Source of the DNA: an uncultured Collinsella sp.
GTDB taxonomy: Bacteria > Actinomycetota > Coriobacteriia > Coriobacteriales > Coriobacteriaceae
NCBI GenBank assembly: GCA_900556515.1
Contig: USPH01000057.1
Coordinates: 1 to 7,599, forward strand
Reading direction: 5' to 3'
DNA length: 7,599 bases
Shown here: piece after piece, positions 5,564 to 7,599 of the stretch
How positions within the stretch are numbered: position 1 is the first letter of the stretch
Layout: each line of letters opens with the position of its first letter
Notes under the pieces: model-generated
Databases searched by the model: none
What the model was told of the DNA's origin: nothing
What the model saw: only the letters and a program-made list of their open reading frames with translations
Program-made: the position numbers and the translations under genes

Positions 5564-6553
5564 CTATGCTTGAGCGGCCAGTTCGGCCTTAGCTTTCTTC
5601 AACATGGCGTCGAGATCCTCGGAGGAATCCGAAGGAACCTTGCGGACCTCGAACTTGACGCCCTTGGCCTTGAGGGCCTCGAGAGTCTTGACGTCGTCAT
5701 CGCCCATAGCGACGGCGTTGGTGACGACGACCTTGCCCTTGGAGTGAGCCATGGAACCGATGTTGACTTCCTTGATGTCGACGCCGGCCTCGATGGCCTT
5801 GAGCAGATCCTGCGGGTTCTCAAAGAGCAGCATGGCCTTGGTGTCACCAAAGCGCGTGTCCTTGACGACCTCGGCCATCTTCTTGATGGGCACGACGTTG
5901 GCATGGACTCCCGGAGGGGCAGCCTGCTCGATCATGGTCTTGCGGAGCTCGTCGTGAGCAACGCCGTCGGAAACCACGATGATGCGGTTGGGGTTGATCT
6001 GCTTGGTCCACGTGGTGGCCACCTGACCATGAAGCAGACGGGTGTCGATACGGACGTGGGCGATCTTGATGTGCCCATCGCCGATGACCGTTCCCGGAGG
6101 GATGGCGCCTGCAGGAGCAGCGGCGGCCGCAGCCGGCTTCTTCTCCTCGGGCTCCAGAGACTCGGGCTTGACACGCACGCCAGCCTTAGCCTCAGTCACG
6201 AGATGTTTTGCGATCGCATGTGCAGTGTTCTTTGCGTCAAAGCGCTGCGAATATGCCTCGATGAGCATAGGCAGGTTGACACCGGTGACGATAGCCCAGG
6301 AATCGTGGCCCTCGATGAGCCCGCTGATCTGGTTGAACGGCGTACCGCCCCACAGATCAACGAGGAAGAGCACCTGCTCCTGGTCCTCGAAGGAAGCGAC
6401 TGCTTCCTCGACCTTGGCACGGAAGTCGTCGGGGCCCATGCTCGGCTCGAGCGAGACCACGGCTACAGACGGCTGATCGCCAAAGACCATCGAGCCCGTC
6501 TGCTTGATTCCAGCCGCCAAGTCACCATGGCTAGCAAGAACAATACTTACCAT
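5564..6553 (-). CDS. manX: PTS mannose family fused subunit IIAB
   Basis: The product is 329 residues from ATG 6553, seven bases after GGAGG (6565-6561). An adjacent in-frame GTG (6556) is also possible and would add one residue. The IIA domain (about 1-120) has VSIVLASHGD with the phosphate-accepting His9 and FLVDLWGGTPFN (63-74). An Ala/Pro/Glu linker (about 129-154) leads to the IIB domain (about 160-325), with IKIAHVRIDTRLLHGQVATTW carrying the second phosphohistidine, His175. In this family phosphate passes from HPr to the IIA His, then the IIB His, then the incoming sugar. The fused IIAB arrangement and length match the E. coli ManX type rather than the split Lev type. The exact sugar cannot be read from sequence; mannose, glucose or glucosamine are usual. 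First gene of the operon, with a long regulatory leader. Confidence 0.96.
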   Translation of the reverse strand: MVSIVLASHGDLAAGIKQTGSMVFGDQPSVAVVSLEPSMGPDDFRAKVEEAVASFEDQEQVLFLVDLWGGTPFNQISGLIEGHDSWAIVTGVNLPMLIEAYSQRFDAKNTAHAIAKHLVTEAKAGVRVKPESLEPEEKKPAAAAAAPAGAIPPGTVIGDGHIKIAHVRIDTRLLHGQVATTWTKQINPNRIIVVSDGVAHDELRKTMIEQAAPPGVHANVVPIKKMAEVVKDTRFGDTKAMLLFENPQDLLKAIEAGVDIKEVNIGSMAHSKGKVVVTNAVAMGDDDVKTLEALKAKGVKFEVRKVPSDSSEDLDAMLKKAKAELAAQA

Positions 6554-6560
6554 CACATAA

Positions 6561-6597
6561 CCTCCTTTTTGTCTACGTATTTCCTACACGACAAAAA
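6561..6597 (-). promoter_or_regulatory. Leader hairpin abutting the IIAB Shine-Dalgarno
   Basis: In the IIAB mRNA leader TTTTTGTC (6597-6590) pairs perfectly with GACAAAAA (6573-6566). Inside it GTA/TAC can also pair around a GGAAA loop with a small bulge. The right arm ends exactly where the GGAGG ribosome site (6565-6561) begins. This could tune ribosome access, or be a target for an RNA-binding antiterminator-type regulator. No such regulator is in the window. Confidence 0.4.
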
Positions 6598-6622
6598 AGA
6601 GTATAGCCGCAAGTGTGGCAAA

Positions 6623-6628
6623 ATTATA
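6623..6628 (-). promoter_or_regulatory. Candidate -10 box of the PTS operon promoter
   Basis: A perfect TATAAT reads on the minus strand at 6628-6623, 70 bases before the IIAB start. No TTGACA-like -35 lies at 16-18 bases, so an activator may be needed. A second hexamer, TATACT (6605-6600), lies further down but would start transcription inside the leader hairpin. I looked for the -24/-12 (sigma-54) pattern used by some mannose PTS operons and did not find it. Confidence 0.35.
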
Positions 6629-6882
6629 GGAAAAAATGTGAATGGTTGGATTATTTGTTTGACCGTCATGCTTTTGTTACAAGTTGGTTACATCGCTGGT
6701 TTTCAGCTATTCCTCGCTAAACATAATTAGTTTGACCATCTTAGAAAACAGATACAGGCACAGCATTCACTAATACCGATTTAAATCGGATAAGAACCTG
6801 CTTGACTCTTCGATATTTTGTTTAAACAGACGTGACTTGACTAATTTCGTTAGTTATGCTCTAGCAAACCGTCAAAAAAGAA
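6629..6882. promoter_or_regulatory. Upstream regulatory stretch of the PTS operon, no gene seen
   Basis: This A+T-rich gap holds two direct copies of ATTWGTTTGACC (6653-6664 and 6726-6737), 73 bp apart or about seven helical turns. It also has a perfect 14-bp palindrome CCGATTTAAATCGG (6776-6789) and a 10-bp palindrome TGTTTAAACA (6819-6828). The sites lie upstream of the candidate -10 and could bind an activator or repressor. I see no start-ribosome site pair or family-like frame on either strand here. Confidence 0.4.
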
Positions 6883-6938
6883 TAGTCATTGGGGACGTTC
6901 TTTAATGACTAGTCGTTTAAGAACGCCCCCAATGACTA
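6872..6938 (-). terminator. Terminator of the ferredoxin-hypA unit, a 56-bp near-perfect palindrome
   Basis: Positions 6883-6938 form a palindrome with 28-base arms matching at 25 positions (mismatches at 6895/6926, 6903/6918 and 6906/6915) and centred on GACTAGTC. On the minus strand it starts two bases after the hypA stop codon and is followed by ATTCTTTTTTGAC, giving a strong stem plus a six-T run. It has essentially no built-in loop, so the tip must open. A half copy occurs at the end of the DUF956 gene. Confidence 0.75.
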
Positions 6939-6940
6939 AG

Positions 6941-7366
6941 TTAGGCGATGTGGAGGGGGTTGGCGGCGTCGACGGCGTCAGGAGCAGCGGGACCATCAGG
7001 GGTGGCGTCCGCCGGGTCCTCGTCGGGAGTCTCGATCTGCTTGATCATGACCTCTTGGCCCTGCAGCAGATAGGTCTCGCCGCTGCCGCAATGGGGACAG
7101 GTCTTGCCGTGCTCGACCGTGCCGTAGTCGCGGCCGCACGCCTCGCAGTGCGTCACGGCCTCGACAGGTTCTACGATAAGCTCCGCCCCCTCAGTGATGG
7201 GCTTTTTATCTGCCGCCCAACGCCAAGCATCGAGCAGCAGGTCGGGAACGACGCCCGAGACCTCGCCCAACAGCAACGTCACGCTCGAGACGCGACCCAC
7301 GCCATTGGCGCGCGCCACATTCTCAACATCGCGAATGATGTGATAGACGATTCCTAATTCATGCAA
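6941..7366 (-). CDS. hypA: Hydrogenase/urease nickel incorporation protein HypA
   Basis: I choose the TTG start at 7366, giving MHELGIVYHI and 141 residues. HypA proteins begin MHE, and His2 is a nickel ligand that must sit at the N-terminus. An in-frame GTG at 7375 would bury it behind three extra residues. AGGTG lies six bases before the TTG. The zinc site is two CxxC pairs, Cys74/Cys77 and Cys90/Cys93 (HCEACG and CPHCG). LGEVSGVVPDLLLDAW (34-49) also fits the family. HypA works with HypB to deliver nickel to the large subunit of [NiFe]-hydrogenase in the cytoplasm. The C-terminal 28 or so residues (about 113-141), rich in Asp, Pro and Ala, extend beyond the usual length of about 115 and are probably disordered. 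It lies 13 bases after the upstream iron-sulfur gene, so they are likely cotranscribed. Confidence 0.93.
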   Translation of the reverse strand: MHELGIVYHIIRDVENVARANGVGRVSSVTLLLGEVSGVVPDLLLDAWRWAADKKPITEGAELIVEPVEAVTHCEACGRDYGTVEHGKTCPHCGSGETYLLQGQEVMIKQIETPDEDPADATPDGPAAPDAVDAANPLHIA

Positions 7367-7379
7367 GGCAGGCACCTAA

Positions 7380-7551
7380 CTACTTACGACCGAATTTAAT
7401 TTTGATCGCACGCTTGAGTGCGTACTTGCCCAGGCTGGGGAGCTTTTGCTCGTATTTGACCATCGTTGAGCACTCGGGGCGGTCGCGATCCAGATGGATG
7501 GCGTCAAACGCGCACTTGGTGGTGCACAGGCCGCAGCCGATGCACTTGTTG
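7380..7551 (-). CDS. 4Fe-4S ferredoxin-type protein, C-terminal fragment cut by contig end
   Basis: Only the last 56 codons are biological. They begin NKCIGCGLCTTKCAFDAI, a classic CxxCxxCxxxC site that binds a [4Fe-4S] cluster, followed by a basic tail ending FKRK-like (KIKFGRK). The 5' part is missing because the contig ends. Continuing the frame into 7552-7580 adds residues encoded by sequencing adapter (GSEMCIRDS), which must not be counted. The fragment could be the end of a small ferredoxin, or of a larger flavin- or pyridine-nucleotide-linked oxidoreductase with a C-terminal ferredoxin domain. I favour the latter because the Cys motif is followed by about 40 non-cluster residues, but this is inference. 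It is adjacent to hypA in the same direction. Confidence 0.85.
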
Positions 7552-7599
7552 CTGTCTCTTATACACATCTCCGAGCCCACGAGACATGCGCAGATCTCG
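7552..7599. other. Illumina Nextera adapter plus index, sequencing artefact
   Basis: 7552-7570 is the 19-base transposon mosaic end CTGTCTCTTATACACATCT, and 7571-7585 is CCGAGCCCACGAGAC, the read-2 side of the Nextera adapter. 7586-7593 (ATGCGCAG) is an 8-base i7-type index, and 7594-7599 (ATCTCG) begins the P7 flow-cell sequence. The order and lengths match library chemistry exactly. This is untrimmed adapter at a contig end, not genomic DNA. Confidence 0.98.

Noticed and set aside
6600..6625. Sigma-54 promoter for the PTS operon (common for Lev-type systems)
   Set aside because: The required GG and GC dinucleotides at the 10-base spacing are not present (TTGCCACACTTGCGG lacks the GG element).
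4697..6730. 677-codon plus-strand open frame antisense to the PTS operon
   Set aside because: It lies opposite three unmistakable PTS genes, runs through their start and stop regions, has a composition dominated by Asp, Gly, His and Arg, and lacks any recognisable domain. Such frames arise from biased codon use on the real strand.
6905..7357. Plus-strand 150-codon frame opposite hypA
   Set aside because: It starts inside the terminator palindrome and mirrors hypA, which has its zinc and nickel motifs intact.

Overview
This window is the end of an assembled contig from what is most likely a member of the Coriobacteriia, close to Collinsella. That assignment is an inference from protein style, G+C-rich coding sequence and gene content, not a proof. 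The last 48 bases (7552-7599) are not biological: they are Illumina Nextera adapter plus an index. Real sequence therefore stops at 7551.

Layout. (1) 1-2074, minus strand: the N-terminal 691 codons of a large secreted protein with a signal peptide, a long Ala-rich coiled coil and a CAP (SCP-like) domain; it runs off the left edge. (2) 2197-2445, plus strand: a small XRE-type helix-turn-helix regulator, the only plus-strand gene, divergent from the CAP gene. The two genes share a 41-bp control region made of a perfect 12-bp inverted repeat, with a promoter-like element in each direction. (3) 2446-2892: no gene. It holds a hairpin-rich G+C island ending in a terminator, then an A+T-rich stretch with four copies of a palindromic motif (TCACCA-AAA-TGGTGA). 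(4) 2893-2968, minus strand: tRNA-Arg(CCU) with encoded CCA. (5) 2969-3270: no gene, but an extremely regular array of alternating inverted motifs with a 61-62 bp period. (6) 3271-6553, minus strand: a mannose-family PTS operon in the order IIAB, IIC, IID, then DUF956 (ManO). The genes are tightly spaced with strong Shine-Dalgarno sites, and a terminator-like hairpin sits before the DUF956 gene. (7) 6554-6940: a regulatory stretch upstream of the PTS operon, ending in a 56-bp near-perfect palindrome that is the terminator of the next unit. (8) 6941-7551, minus strand: hypA (nickel delivery for [NiFe]-hydrogenase maturation), preceded by the 3' end of a 4Fe-4S ferredoxin-type gene that is cut by the contig end.

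How the genes work together. The PTS proteins import and phosphorylate a hexose of the mannose/glucose type. IIAB relays phosphate from HPr through two histidines to the sugar, which crosses the membrane through IIC-IID; DUF956 is the usual fourth partner of such operons. HypA and the iron-sulfur protein suggest hydrogen or redox metabolism in an anaerobe. The CAP protein is probably cell-surface or secreted, and the divergent regulator is its natural candidate controller.

Most other long open frames, including a 677-codon frame antisense to the PTS operon, are shadows of the real genes. The most interesting non-coding signals are the alternating 61-bp array, the mirror-image divergent promoter palindrome, the TCACCAAAATGGTGA sites, and a repeat shared by the 3' ends of hypA and the DUF956 gene.
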